A stretch of DNA of 64,000 nt from Kribbella sandramycini (GTDB lineage Bacteria > Actinomycetota > Actinomycetes > Propionibacteriales > Kribbellaceae): positions 310,001 to 374,000 of the forward strand of contig NZ_JABJRC010000006.1 in the NCBI RefSeq assembly GCF_013131805.1, given 5' to 3'. The stretch's first letter is position 1. Every line of letters starts with the position of its first letter. This document shows positions 28,044 to 35,633 of the stretch, one piece after another. The notes beneath the pieces were generated by a model. It was not told the origin of the DNA, did no database searches, and saw only the letters and a program-made list of their open reading frames with translations. The position numbers were made by a program, and so were the translations under genes.

Positions 28044-29065
28044 AGCAGTGCCTTCGAGTAGTCCGGCACGTCAGCCTTCAGCAGCGACTCGTGCAGCTCC
28101 TGCAGCACCTCGATGGCGAAGTCCTTGCGGGCCCAGTCCTCGAATGAGATGCCGTAGCCGAGTGAGATCCACAGGTCTGCGTTCCGCTGCTCGTGCGCGC
28201 CGAACGGCTCCAACAGGACCAGCGGCGTAGCTGACCACAACGAGTCGAGCAGTGTGCCGCCTCCGGGCTTGCTGACGGTTGCGAGTGCCTGCCGACAGAG
28301 GTCGAACGAACCGTGGTTGCCAGTGCGCTGCTCGAACGGCTCTCCAGCCAGGCCGAACGGCGGGTAGCCGTCGTCCAGCCACGGATGCCACTCCGGATCG
28401 ATCATGAAGTACCGGACGCCGTCCGTCGTCAGGTCCTGCTGTTCGTAGGCCACTACGTCCAGGGCGAAGCCCGCGCTGAGGAGCTCATCGGCGTAGTCGC
28501 GGTAGGTACCCATTCCCCAGCCGCCGCCGTGTACGAGCAACCGACGGTCCCGGTCGGCCCAGGGGACTGGTTCGTCCCGGCTGACCGGGATGCTCCACGG
28601 CACAGCGCCCGCGTCCGCGTCGCCCAGCCAGATGCGCCGGACTGGGATGGACGGCGTCCCGACCTTGTCGAACGACGGCGACGACACCGAATCCACGTGA
28701 CAGATGTCCACATCGACCGGACCGTACTGCTCGACGTACTCGGTCAGCAGGGTGAGCCAGAAACCGGACAGGACGACGAAGCGGGTCACGCCACGCGCAT
28801 GCCAGTCCGCGAAGAGCGCAGCGACGGCCGCCGGATCAGCAGCCCGCGAGGCGTTCCCTGCGATCTTCTGCCCGGCCATCGCGACCCGAAAGTCCCGGTG
28901 GAAGGCCAGCTTGGACTGTGCGGTCGTGGCAAGGGTCTTCGCCGGCATCAGCCGTTCCAGTACTGAGACGGACACCTGTCCGCCTTGCTCGCGAATCCGG
29001 TCGGCCAACAGCAGACCGGGGACGTGGACGCCCAGTGCGACACCGGACGTCAGCACCTCGATCAC
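28040..29065 (-). CDS. GT-B-fold glycosyltransferase-like protein (GT28/UGT-like)
   Basis: 341 aa. The N-terminal half starts IEVLTSGVALGVHVPGLLLADRI, like the acceptor domain of GT-B enzymes. The C-terminal half has SKPGGGTLLDSLWSATPLVL followed by LEPFGAHEQRNADLW, resembling the nucleotide-sugar-binding KPGG...E...N region of MurG/GT28-type enzymes. The GTG at 29065 overlaps the kinase stop as GTGA; the frame extends to 29353 only within the kinase gene. It probably glycosylates the pathway intermediate. Donor and acceptor unknown; it could instead be a catalytically altered GT-B protein. Confidence 0.72.
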   Translation of the reverse strand: MIEVLTSGVALGVHVPGLLLADRIREQGGQVSVSVLERLMPAKTLATTAQSKLAFHRDFRVAMAGQKIAGNASRAADPAAVAALFADWHARGVTRFVVLSGFWLTLLTEYVEQYGPVDVDICHVDSVSSPSFDKVGTPSIPVRRIWLGDADAGAVPWSIPVSRDEPVPWADRDRRLLVHGGGWGMGTYRDYADELLSAGFALDVVAYEQQDLTTDGVRYFMIDPEWHPWLDDGYPPFGLAGEPFEQRTGNHGSFDLCRQALATVSKPGGGTLLDSLWSATPLVLLEPFGAHEQRNADLWISLGYGISFEDWARKDFAIEVLQELHESLLKADVPDYSKALL

Positions 29066-29916
29066 AGCTCCGCCAGCGCCTTGTCGAGGTGGCGCTCGAT
29101 CAGCTTCTGGAAACCGACATCGGTCGAGCCACGCGGCGTCGCCTCGATCAACATGATCAGGTAGAGGTAGACGCGATACAGCGCGAGGCGTTCGCGGTCG
29201 ATGTCGGCGCCGTACCCGGCCAGCAGTTCGGCGTCCACCTCGGCGAAGAGGGTCAGCGAGACGAACTCCGCCACCGGGTCGCCCCAGAACGCCCGCTCGC
29301 CGTCGATCAGCCCGGTCACGCGCCCGTCCTCGACCAGGATGTTGCCGTCCCACAGATCGAAGTGGATCAGCCGCGGGACCGACACCGAGTCCAGTAATGC
29401 TTTCCGGTCGGTGACCAGCTCTCGGCGGACAGCAGCAGGCAGAGCGACGTCGTAGCGCTTCGCATCCGCCAGCAGGTCGTCGAACATGCCCAGGAACGCA
29501 GAACTCCAGCTGGCTGTCAGCCCGCGTTGTGGGTAGCCGAAGCCGTCCGACCCGGTTACCTCGTGCAGACTCGAGACGATCCCACCCAGCTCGCGCCGGT
29601 ACTGCGCCCGCGTCTCGGAGACGCTGTGCAGGGTGACCCCGGGCAAGGCTGTCATCAGCAAGAAGCCTGGGCCGGAGTGGACCACTTCCGGCACCGGCGC
29701 CTTGCCCAGAGCCGCGCGGTAGAAGGCGGTCTCGGTCCCGATCAGGTCCTGCTCGTAGGTGAGCCCGGGACCGGTCGGCGCGATCTTCAGCACCAGGTCG
29801 CCGTCGGTCAGGCTCAACCGCTGCACCTGGTTGTAGGTGCCGTCGGCAAGCTCGGTGACCGCGGTGAGCGCACCGGGGTCGCGGCCGGCGGCGGCCAGCA
29901 GGTCGTTGACGTTCAT
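29062..29916 (-). CDS. Aminoglycoside phosphotransferase (APH)/choline kinase-like protein
   Basis: 284 aa small-molecule kinase fold. Brenner-type catalytic loop HFDLWDGN and metal-binding LIDGERAFWGDP are intact, and the N-lobe Lys lies in LVLKIAP. In this operon it may phosphorylate a sugar or aminocyclitol intermediate, activate a precursor, or give self-resistance. Start ATG overlaps the oxidoreductase stop by four bases. Confidence 0.85.
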   Translation of the reverse strand: MNVNDLLAAAGRDPGALTAVTELADGTYNQVQRLSLTDGDLVLKIAPTGPGLTYEQDLIGTETAFYRAALGKAPVPEVVHSGPGFLLMTALPGVTLHSVSETRAQYRRELGGIVSSLHEVTGSDGFGYPQRGLTASWSSAFLGMFDDLLADAKRYDVALPAAVRRELVTDRKALLDSVSVPRLIHFDLWDGNILVEDGRVTGLIDGERAFWGDPVAEFVSLTLFAEVDAELLAGYGADIDRERLALYRVYLYLIMLIEATPRGSTDVGFQKLIERHLDKALAEL

Positions 29917-30866
29917 TCGGCGGCCTTTCGGGCGGACTGGTAGATGGCGTCCATCAGCTCGATCCGCGGGACGGCGTCCGCGAGGTCGGAGCGGCCGTCG
30001 ACGAGCCGCGCGAGCTGGCTTTCGTAGTACGAGACCGGTGCGAAGCCGATGACTTCACGGTCGCCGCCGGCCGGGGTGACGACCAGGTTCAGCGGTAGGG
30101 CGGCGATGACCGGCCGGAGGAAGTTGCGCAGTTTGACCGTTGCGCCCTCGAACTCGAAGACGTGCTCGCTGACGTGATTCGGTCCCACACCGCATTCCAG
30201 AGTCGCTGTGGTCTCCGGCCAGCGCAGAGTGGCCAGAAACTCCCGGTCCACGCCGTTCGGGCCGTCGAACGTCGACTCGCCGGCGTACTCGGTCACCTCC
30301 AGCCCGACCGTTGCCTGGAGCGCCTGCAGCCAGTAGCTGGCGCAGTCGAAGAAGATGCCGCCGCCCAGCTCGGGGCGGTCGCGGTACCCACCTGGCTCGG
30401 GCTCGGCGAACGTCATCCGGGTGTGCACCGAGCGCAGTACGCCGTACCGGCCGTCCACGATGAACGAACGGACGACCTGCTGCCATTCGTGGTGTGCGGT
30501 GGCCACTGCCTCGGTTACGTGCACAGCGCCGTCCGCAGCGAACTCCAGCTCGGCCACCTCATCCGCAGTGAGGCACAGCGGCTTCTCGACGATCACATGC
30601 TTGCCCGCTACTGCTGCGCGGACCGCCCAGCGGTGGTGGGCCGAGTTGTGCAGCGAAACATAGACGGCGTCGATTTGCGGGTCTGCGAGCAGCGCTGCGT
30701 AGTTGTCGTGCACAACCTCGATGCGGTGCTGGTTCGCGTACTCCTTGGCCCGCACCGGATCGCTGGCGGCGACTGCGCGGACATGGGCATTCACGGCATC
30801 CGCGGGGCCGAGCATGGTGCGTGCTGCGATCCCGGTGGCTCCGATCAGTCCGATCTCAAGCGGCAT
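29913..30866 (-). CDS. Gfo/Idh/MocA family oxidoreductase (natural-product operon)
   Basis: 317 aa NAD(P)-dependent dehydrogenase. Rossmann start IGLIGATGIAARTMLGP, DAVYVSLHNSAHHRWAVRAAVAGKHVIVEKPLC (the EKP motif) and a C-terminal beta-sheet domain. Family members oxidise inositols, sugars and dihydrodiols. It overlaps the ATP-grasp gene by 11 bases and the kinase gene by four. Likely oxidises or epimerises a sugar/cyclitol building block here (inference). Confidence 0.85.
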   Translation of the reverse strand: MPLEIGLIGATGIAARTMLGPADAVNAHVRAVAASDPVRAKEYANQHRIEVVHDNYAALLADPQIDAVYVSLHNSAHHRWAVRAAVAGKHVIVEKPLCLTADEVAELEFAADGAVHVTEAVATAHHEWQQVVRSFIVDGRYGVLRSVHTRMTFAEPEPGGYRDRPELGGGIFFDCASYWLQALQATVGLEVTEYAGESTFDGPNGVDREFLATLRWPETTATLECGVGPNHVSEHVFEFEGATVKLRNFLRPVIAALPLNLVVTPAGGDREVIGFAPVSYYESQLARLVDGRSDLADAVPRIELMDAIYQSARKAAE

Positions 30867-32073
30867 CGGTCATCCCTCGTGGTGTCAGGCCGGCAGCGTT
30901 GACCGCGGCGACCAGGCGGCGTCGCCATTGGTCGAGGTCATCGGTGCGGCAGAAGATCGCCAGGTAGACGCGGCCACCGGGCGCGGCGAGCGTGCTGCCG
31001 TTCAGCACGAGGACGCCGGGCTGGTCGCCGGTGCTGAGCAGACCGTCGAAGGCGGTCAGCACATCGGTGATTCCCTCACCAGGAGCAAGGTTCAGTTCGA
31101 GTTGCCACAGATGTGCGGTCAGCGCGGACCGCTGGTCCAGCTGCAGGGTCAGGAGCCCGAGTGACTGCCGTGCGTTGATCTCCAGGACCGGTACGACGCT
31201 GCCGTCGGTCAGCAGCATCGCATCGATCCCGACCGGTCCCCAGTAGCCTGCAGCCGCCAGAGCCTCCGTCACGCCGGCCAGAGAGTCGGCGTACCAGCCT
31301 GCGTCAACGAGCGCTGGCGGCGGCCGGTGCGAGCCCAGATGCCGGAAGCCCTTGTTCGTCATCTGCTGCAGCCCGAGAAACTCCGCAGTGCCGTCCGGGG
31401 CGAGCTCGAAGTGCCCGGAGAAGTCATGCAGCTTCGGCAGCTTCTCCTGCACCAGGAGCTCGACCCGGCGGCCGGCGTCCGCCTGCTTACGCAGAACGCG
31501 TTCGACCGCGCGCAGTACGCCGGGGGTCGTGACCTCCAGCAGCGCGCGACCGGACACGCCGTACGGGTCCTTCACCAGCGCTCGGAACTCGAGCGCGGTG
31601 ACGGCGTCGACCAACTCGTCAGGTGTGCGAACGACTCGGCCTGCGCCGGGTAGGCCGAGTTCGAGCACCAACTCGTTGGACCACGTCTTGGAGTTCACCT
31701 GAGCAACTACCTCGGCCGATGGGAGGCTCTGACCGACCAGCCGCGCAGTGTCGGGCAGAACGGCGAACGGAGTGACGGTGGCTGCGCCGAGCACCGCATC
31801 CCGGAGGCGGTCGTCAGCCGCGATCGATCGCTCCACCGGACCTGCCTCTGGTTTGCCGACCGCCTGATGGCGGATCGGGTGGCCGAGGTTCGCGAGCAGC
31901 TCCGGATGGATGGGGTACCGGGTGATGAGCAGATCGCCCGGTGCGCAGAAGCCCAGCAGCAGCTCGTCCATCGCGTCGACTGCCGAGTCCCGTCCGCCGA
32001 CGGACGGCAGCTCGGCGAGGTCGTCGGGCCGCCACCACGCCTCCGCGCCGAACGTGCCGAAGCGGATCGTCAT
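30856..32073 (-). CDS. ATP-grasp ligase
   Basis: 405 aa. N-terminal pre-ATP-grasp part (about 1-120), a central ATP-binding region (ALVKDPYGVSGRALLEV, with the nucleotide-binding Lys and flexible loop) and a C-terminal metal/ATP motif, VGIDAMLLTDGSVVPVLEINARQS (E-x-N-x-R type). ATP-grasp ligases form acyl-phosphates and pass the acyl group to an amine or thiol. The overlapping acyl carrier protein gene suggests it loads a carboxylate on the carrier thiol, as BtrJ loads glutamate on BtrI in butirosin biosynthesis; a peptide-bond role as in PGM1-like ligases is the alternative. Confidence 0.8.
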   Translation of the reverse strand: MTIRFGTFGAEAWWRPDDLAELPSVGGRDSAVDAMDELLLGFCAPGDLLITRYPIHPELLANLGHPIRHQAVGKPEAGPVERSIAADDRLRDAVLGAATVTPFAVLPDTARLVGQSLPSAEVVAQVNSKTWSNELVLELGLPGAGRVVRTPDELVDAVTALEFRALVKDPYGVSGRALLEVTTPGVLRAVERVLRKQADAGRRVELLVQEKLPKLHDFSGHFELAPDGTAEFLGLQQMTNKGFRHLGSHRPPPALVDAGWYADSLAGVTEALAAAGYWGPVGIDAMLLTDGSVVPVLEINARQSLGLLTLQLDQRSALTAHLWQLELNLAPGEGITDVLTAFDGLLSTGDQPGVLVLNGSTLAAPGGRVYLAIFCRTDDLDQWRRRLVAAVNAAGLTPRGMTDAA

Positions 32074-32324
32074 TGCACAGGCGTGGCCAGCCGCGCCACG
32101 AACGCGCTGAATTGGCTCACCTTGCGCAGATCGTCCAGCTGCAGCGACGGGTAGTCGAGCTCGAGATCGAACTCGTCCTCGATCGCCAGCAGGAAGGTGA
32201 TCGTCTGCAGCGAGTCCAGCCCGTACTGCTCGACGAGGTCGGCGTCCGACCCGATCTCCTCGGCGGTCGTGCCGTTGTCGAGCACCTTGGCCAGCACGAT
32301 CTTCACGCGATCTTCGATATCCAC
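32070..32324 (-). CDS. Acyl carrier protein
   Basis: 84 aa free-standing carrier protein. The phosphopantetheine attachment motif YGLDSLQ is intact with Ser38. It is acidic with four predicted helices, and its length is typical. It lies two bases after the radical-SAM gene and overlaps the ATP-grasp gene by four bases. It is not the fatty-acid ACP, because no fab genes are near; it is probably dedicated to the pathway encoded by this operon. Confidence 0.92.
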   Translation of the reverse strand: MDIEDRVKIVLAKVLDNGTTAEEIGSDADLVEQYGLDSLQTITFLLAIEDEFDLELDYPSLQLDDLRKVSQFSAFVARLATPVQ

Positions 32325-32325
32325 C

Positions 32326-33501
32326 TCAGACTCCGTTCAGGTAGAGAAGGATGCATTTCGAGCAGACCGGCATCATTCCGTTCTCGGACATGATCCGGCG
32401 CACCTCGCGGAACGACTGGCTCTGCCACAGGTCGTTGACCGACTGCTCGTAGAGGTTGCCGACGACGAACTCCGGGAAGAACTTGCACGAGCTGACGGCG
32501 CCGTCCGCGTGCACCTCCATCCGGTTCGATACCGCGAGGCACTTGCTGCGGTGCTGGGCCGGCCGCGAGGTGCCGAGGATGAAGTCGGTGACCTCGTCGT
32601 CCTCCAGTTGCGGCTGGTAGCGCAGCCGGACGTTCCACGGGCGGGACGCCAGCCGGGCCATCGACTCACGCAGCGCGGGCAGCTCCTCCTCGGGCAGCTG
32701 GTAGGTGTAGCTGTGCCAGGTCGGCTTCTTGGTGTCGGTGCTCGGATTCAGCCAGGAGAAGGTCTTCTCGTACAGGCGGTCCATCGACTCGGCCACTTCC
32801 GGGCTGATGTACCAGGGGAACTGGAAGTAGACGGTGTTGACGCCCAGCTCCTCGGCCCACTCCATGAACTCGTACATCTTGTGCACGGTCACGTGCGAGA
32901 CCATGCAGGACAGCGACAGCTCGCCGTCCCATTTCCCGTCCCGTTTGAGGTCCAGCATCATCTGGATGTTCTCCATGGTCCGCTTGAACGTGCCGCGGCC
33001 ACGCAGCGCCTCGTGGTCCGCGCCGAGGCCGTCCAGACTGACCAGGAGGTTCAGGTTCTCGCCGATCCGGAGCAGGTCGTCGACCTTGCGCTTGAACAGC
33101 AGACCGTTGGTGCACATGTTCACCGTGCGGGGGTACTTCTCCAGCAATGCGGCGACCTGGTCGAACTTCGTGTGCATCAAGGGCTCACCGCCCCACAGGA
33201 ACAGCTTGGACCGCGTTTCGGCGGTCGTCCGCAGGACATCCTCAATGACCGACAGGTCCAGCTCGGTGCGCTGCCGCTCGGAGCTGAAATCGCGGAAGAA
33301 GCCCTGTTCGTTCCACTGGTAGCAGTGGGTGCAGCGCAGGTTGCAGCGGTACGTCAGCTGCAGGCTGACCTCCTGCGGCAGCGGTGCGGCGTACGACGGG
33401 TCGATCAGCAGGTTCTTCCGGGCTTTCGACCGGATCGAGACCGTGTGCAGGATGTCGGCGAATTCTTTGTTGTTCAGCGTGCGGGTCGTTGTCGGGCGCA
33501 T
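32326..33501 (-). CDS. Radical SAM protein with single-cluster SPASM/twitch domain
   Basis: 391 aa. The core 4Fe-4S motif CNLRCTHC (C53, C57, C60) is followed by LFLWGGEPLMH (SAM-binding GGE). The C-terminal auxiliary domain has four Cys (about C321, C339, C380, C383; last pair CSKC), enough for one extra cluster as in twitch-type enzymes such as BtrN, rather than two as in most anaerobic sulfatase-maturase-like SPASM proteins. ATG 33501 is preceded by GGAGG and overlaps the MFS stop as TGATG. It might oxidise a sugar alcohol or modify a peptide. No precursor peptide gene is obvious, so the former is favoured. Confidence 0.88.
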   Translation of the reverse strand: MRPTTTRTLNNKEFADILHTVSIRSKARKNLLIDPSYAAPLPQEVSLQLTYRCNLRCTHCYQWNEQGFFRDFSSERQRTELDLSVIEDVLRTTAETRSKLFLWGGEPLMHTKFDQVAALLEKYPRTVNMCTNGLLFKRKVDDLLRIGENLNLLVSLDGLGADHEALRGRGTFKRTMENIQMMLDLKRDGKWDGELSLSCMVSHVTVHKMYEFMEWAEELGVNTVYFQFPWYISPEVAESMDRLYEKTFSWLNPSTDTKKPTWHSYTYQLPEEELPALRESMARLASRPWNVRLRYQPQLEDDEVTDFILGTSRPAQHRSKCLAVSNRMEVHADGAVSSCKFFPEFVVGNLYEQSVNDLWQSQSFREVRRIMSENGMMPVCSKCILLYLNGV

Positions 33502-34748
33502 CAGACCTCCGATGAAGTGGTGGCTCGGGCGACGAGGAGAGCGCTGGCTCCGGCGATCACACCTCCTGTCGCGAGGATGAGGACAAGGCCGGTCGCGGCC
33601 CCGAGCTGATGGCTCAGCACGCCGCCGGCAAAGCCGCCAGTGAGCGCACCGAGGGGAACGGTGGATGAGGTGAGCGTGCGGGCCGCTGCGTGCACGGTGC
33701 TCTGCAACGTGACCGGTGTGACCTGTTGGCGCACGCTGGTGGTGACGACGTTCCACACCGGCAGCCAGACGCCCGCCAGCACCCGGATCAGCACCAGAGT
33801 GAGCGCAGGCGCGGTCACCAGACAGAGCGGAATCGCCAACCAGCACAGGGCTTCCGTACCGGTCAGGACGAGCGTACGACGGGTGCCCAGCGCCGCAGCG
33901 AGCTTGTTGGCCACGAATGCGCCCAGCAGCCCGCCGACCGAACCGGCCGCGATCAGCAGCCCACCAGCCAGGCTCGACAACCCCAGCACGCGATACGCGA
34001 ACAGCAGCAGGACGGCGTCCACCATCCCGGTTCCGAAGCTCCGAACTGCGGCTGCGCCCACCTGCTGTCGCAGCACTGGATGCTGGCGGACAAAGCCGAT
34101 GCCGGTCCGGATGCGCTGCACCAGCGGCTCAGTCGCTGGTGCAGCCGTTTGTTCGATCGCAGTGATCCGAGTGCGCCCGTACGCCGAAGCGAGGAACGGC
34201 AGCGCGCTCAGCAGCATCCCGATCGTCGATCCGGTTGTCCGCAGCAGCAGACCGGCGAGTGCGGGCCCGACCAGCTTCGATGCGCTGTCAGAGCTCTGCA
34301 GCTTCGCGTTGGCGCCAACCAGCGCACGCTGGTCGACCAGAGCCGGTAGGTACGACTGACCGGCGACGTCCACGAAGACCATCGCCACCCCGGCAACAGC
34401 GACCACCAGGAACAGCTGTGGAATCCCGACTCCGCCGAGGACCGCGGCCAACGGGATCGTCGCGAACGCGGCGAACCGGACCAGCTCGCCGCCGATCAAG
34501 ACCCGGCGGCGCGGAACGTGGGGGAGTGCGGCGCCGGCCAGCAGCCCGAACGCCGGATAGGCGAACCAGCCCAGCGCCGACAGCACGCCGACCTCGGCGC
34601 CGGACGCGTCCAGCGTCAGGATCGCGATACTCGGCACCGCGAAACCGGTCAGCCGGTCGCCGACGAAACTCGCCGTCTGACTGCTCCAGTACCACGACAG
34701 ATCGGCGTTCGAGCGTGTCGCAGTGTCCGTGGTAGATCGTCCGCGCAC
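33501..34748 (-). CDS. MFS transporter (putative product exporter)
   Basis: 415 aa, about twelve membrane helices, similar to the enterobactin-exporter/multidrug branch (the SYLPALVDQRALVGANAKLQSSDSASKLVGPALAGLL segment is typical). GTG start. First gene of the natural-product operon; it overlaps the radical-SAM gene by one base. Likely exports the pathway's product and may confer self-resistance. Confidence 0.88.
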   Translation of the reverse strand: MRGRSTTDTATRSNADLSWYWSSQTASFVGDRLTGFAVPSIAILTLDASGAEVGVLSALGWFAYPAFGLLAGAALPHVPRRRVLIGGELVRFAAFATIPLAAVLGGVGIPQLFLVVAVAGVAMVFVDVAGQSYLPALVDQRALVGANAKLQSSDSASKLVGPALAGLLLRTTGSTIGMLLSALPFLASAYGRTRITAIEQTAAPATEPLVQRIRTGIGFVRQHPVLRQQVGAAAVRSFGTGMVDAVLLLFAYRVLGLSSLAGGLLIAAGSVGGLLGAFVANKLAAALGTRRTLVLTGTEALCWLAIPLCLVTAPALTLVLIRVLAGVWLPVWNVVTTSVRQQVTPVTLQSTVHAAARTLTSSTVPLGALTGGFAGGVLSHQLGAATGLVLILATGGVIAGASALLVARATTSSEV

Positions 34749-34828
34749 CAGTCGACTCCCCAGCGTCGGTTGGCTGAACCGGGCCTGGCACTGCCCCTTT
34801 CTTCAAGCTCTGAAAGAAGACCTCGGAC

Positions 34829-34857
34829 AACTTAACCGGGCAAGTGCTGCGACTCAA
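34829..34857 (-). promoter_or_regulatory. Predicted promoter of the eight-gene operon
   Basis: On the minus strand TTGAGT (-35, 34852-34857) and TAAGTT (-10, 34829-34834) are separated by exactly 17 bases. Transcription would begin near 34822, giving a leader of about 74 bases before the MFS start. The leader contains an imperfect inverted repeat (about 34797-34819, TTTCTTCA... against ...TGAAAGAA) that could be a regulatory hairpin. Confidence 0.6.
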
Positions 34858-34858
34858 C

Positions 34859-34886
34859 CCCTCAGTCATGAATTGCTCGCTGAGGG
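34859..34886 (-). terminator. Hairpin between tetR and the natural-product operon
   Basis: Perfect 7-bp arms CCCTCAG (34859-34865) and CTGAGGG (34880-34886). It is downstream of the tetR stop and immediately upstream of the operon's -35 box, so it could terminate tetR transcription or be an operator. No T-tract. Confidence 0.45.
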
Positions 34887-34929
34887 TAGGGAAGTGGTAC
34901 GGACTCTCAGTTTCGGGATGTCTGATGAC

Positions 34930-35526
34930 TTAGCCGCGGAGGACCGCGCGCAACCCTGCCGTGTAGGTCTCCGGGGTGGTGTCGCCGAGGATGAGCCGCT
35001 GCAGGACGAAGCCGGGGAGCAGGCCGAAGAGCACCTGGGCGATGTGTCGCGGGTCGGCGTCCGGGTCGAGGATGCCGGCGGCCTGGGCGCGGCGGGCGAC
35101 GAGCTCGAAGCGGCCGCGGATATCGGTGTACTTGGCGCCGGCGATCGCCATCACGGCCGGGTTGTGCAGGGCCTCGGCCCAGGCCTGCAGAGCGATCCGG
35201 GTGACGTCGCCGCCGGGCCGCTCGGCCAGGCTGACGACGTGCTGCAGCAGCCGCTCGAGGGCGTCGATCGGGCTCATCGGCTGCTGCGGGTCGACGAAAT
35301 CGTCGAAGAGGTTCTCGACCGTGCCCAGCGCCTCCTCGGCGATCGCGGCGACGATCTCCTCCTTGCTCTTGAAGTAGCCGTAGACCGCGCCGGCGGACAG
35401 CCCGGAGACCTCGATCAGATCGGCCATCGTCGTCTTGTGGAAACCCTGCTCGGCGACCAGGGTGCGGGCGGCGGCGACGATCTGGGCGCGGCGGGCGAGC
35501 CGGTGCTCGGCTGTGACCTTCGGCAT
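34930..35526 (-). CDS. TetR family transcriptional regulator
   Basis: 198 aa. N-terminal HTH (RLARRAQIVAAARTLVAEQGFHKTTMADLIEVSGLSAGAVYGYFKSKEEI) and a helical ligand-binding C-terminal domain. It is divergent from the membrane protein at 35634, with two matching operators between. The predicted promoter puts the transcription start at or beside the ATG, so the mRNA is likely leaderless. It is also directly upstream of the natural-product operon on the same strand, but no copy of its operator is visible there. Confidence 0.92.
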   Translation of the reverse strand: MPKVTAEHRLARRAQIVAAARTLVAEQGFHKTTMADLIEVSGLSAGAVYGYFKSKEEIVAAIAEEALGTVENLFDDFVDPQQPMSPIDALERLLQHVVSLAERPGGDVTRIALQAWAEALHNPAVMAIAGAKYTDIRGRFELVARRAQAAGILDPDADPRHIAQVLFGLLPGFVLQRLILGDTTPETYTAGLRAVLRG

Positions 35527-35532
35527 GTCGGC

Positions 35533-35561
35533 AACCTAAAACGAATGTCCGTTCTTGACAA
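35533..35561 (-). promoter_or_regulatory. tetR promoter with embedded operator O1
   Basis: Minus-strand TTGTCA (35556-35561) and TAGGTT (35533-35538) are 17 bases apart. The spacer holds GAATGTCCGTTC (35543-35554), an imperfect palindrome, so TetR binding would block its own promoter. The -10 ends only seven bases before the ATG. Confidence 0.7.
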
Positions 35562-35596
35562 GTCAGGCCGGCTGGGAGCACTCTCGATCTAATAAA

Positions 35597-35608
35597 GAAC
35601 GGTCATTC
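35597..35608. promoter_or_regulatory. TetR operator O2
   Basis: GAACGGTCATTC; its reverse complement GAATGACCGTTC differs from O1 by one base. It lies 25 bases upstream of the membrane-protein start, so the regulator probably represses both divergent transcripts. Confidence 0.7.
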
Positions 35609-35633
35609 GGTTTTATCGAGAGAGGTCCCCAGC

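Noticed and set aside
26889..34748. RiPP cluster built on the SPASM-like protein
   Set aside because: No small precursor gene is apparent; genes abut with no room, and the leader frame at 34869 lacks coding bias. Carrier-protein genes fit better.
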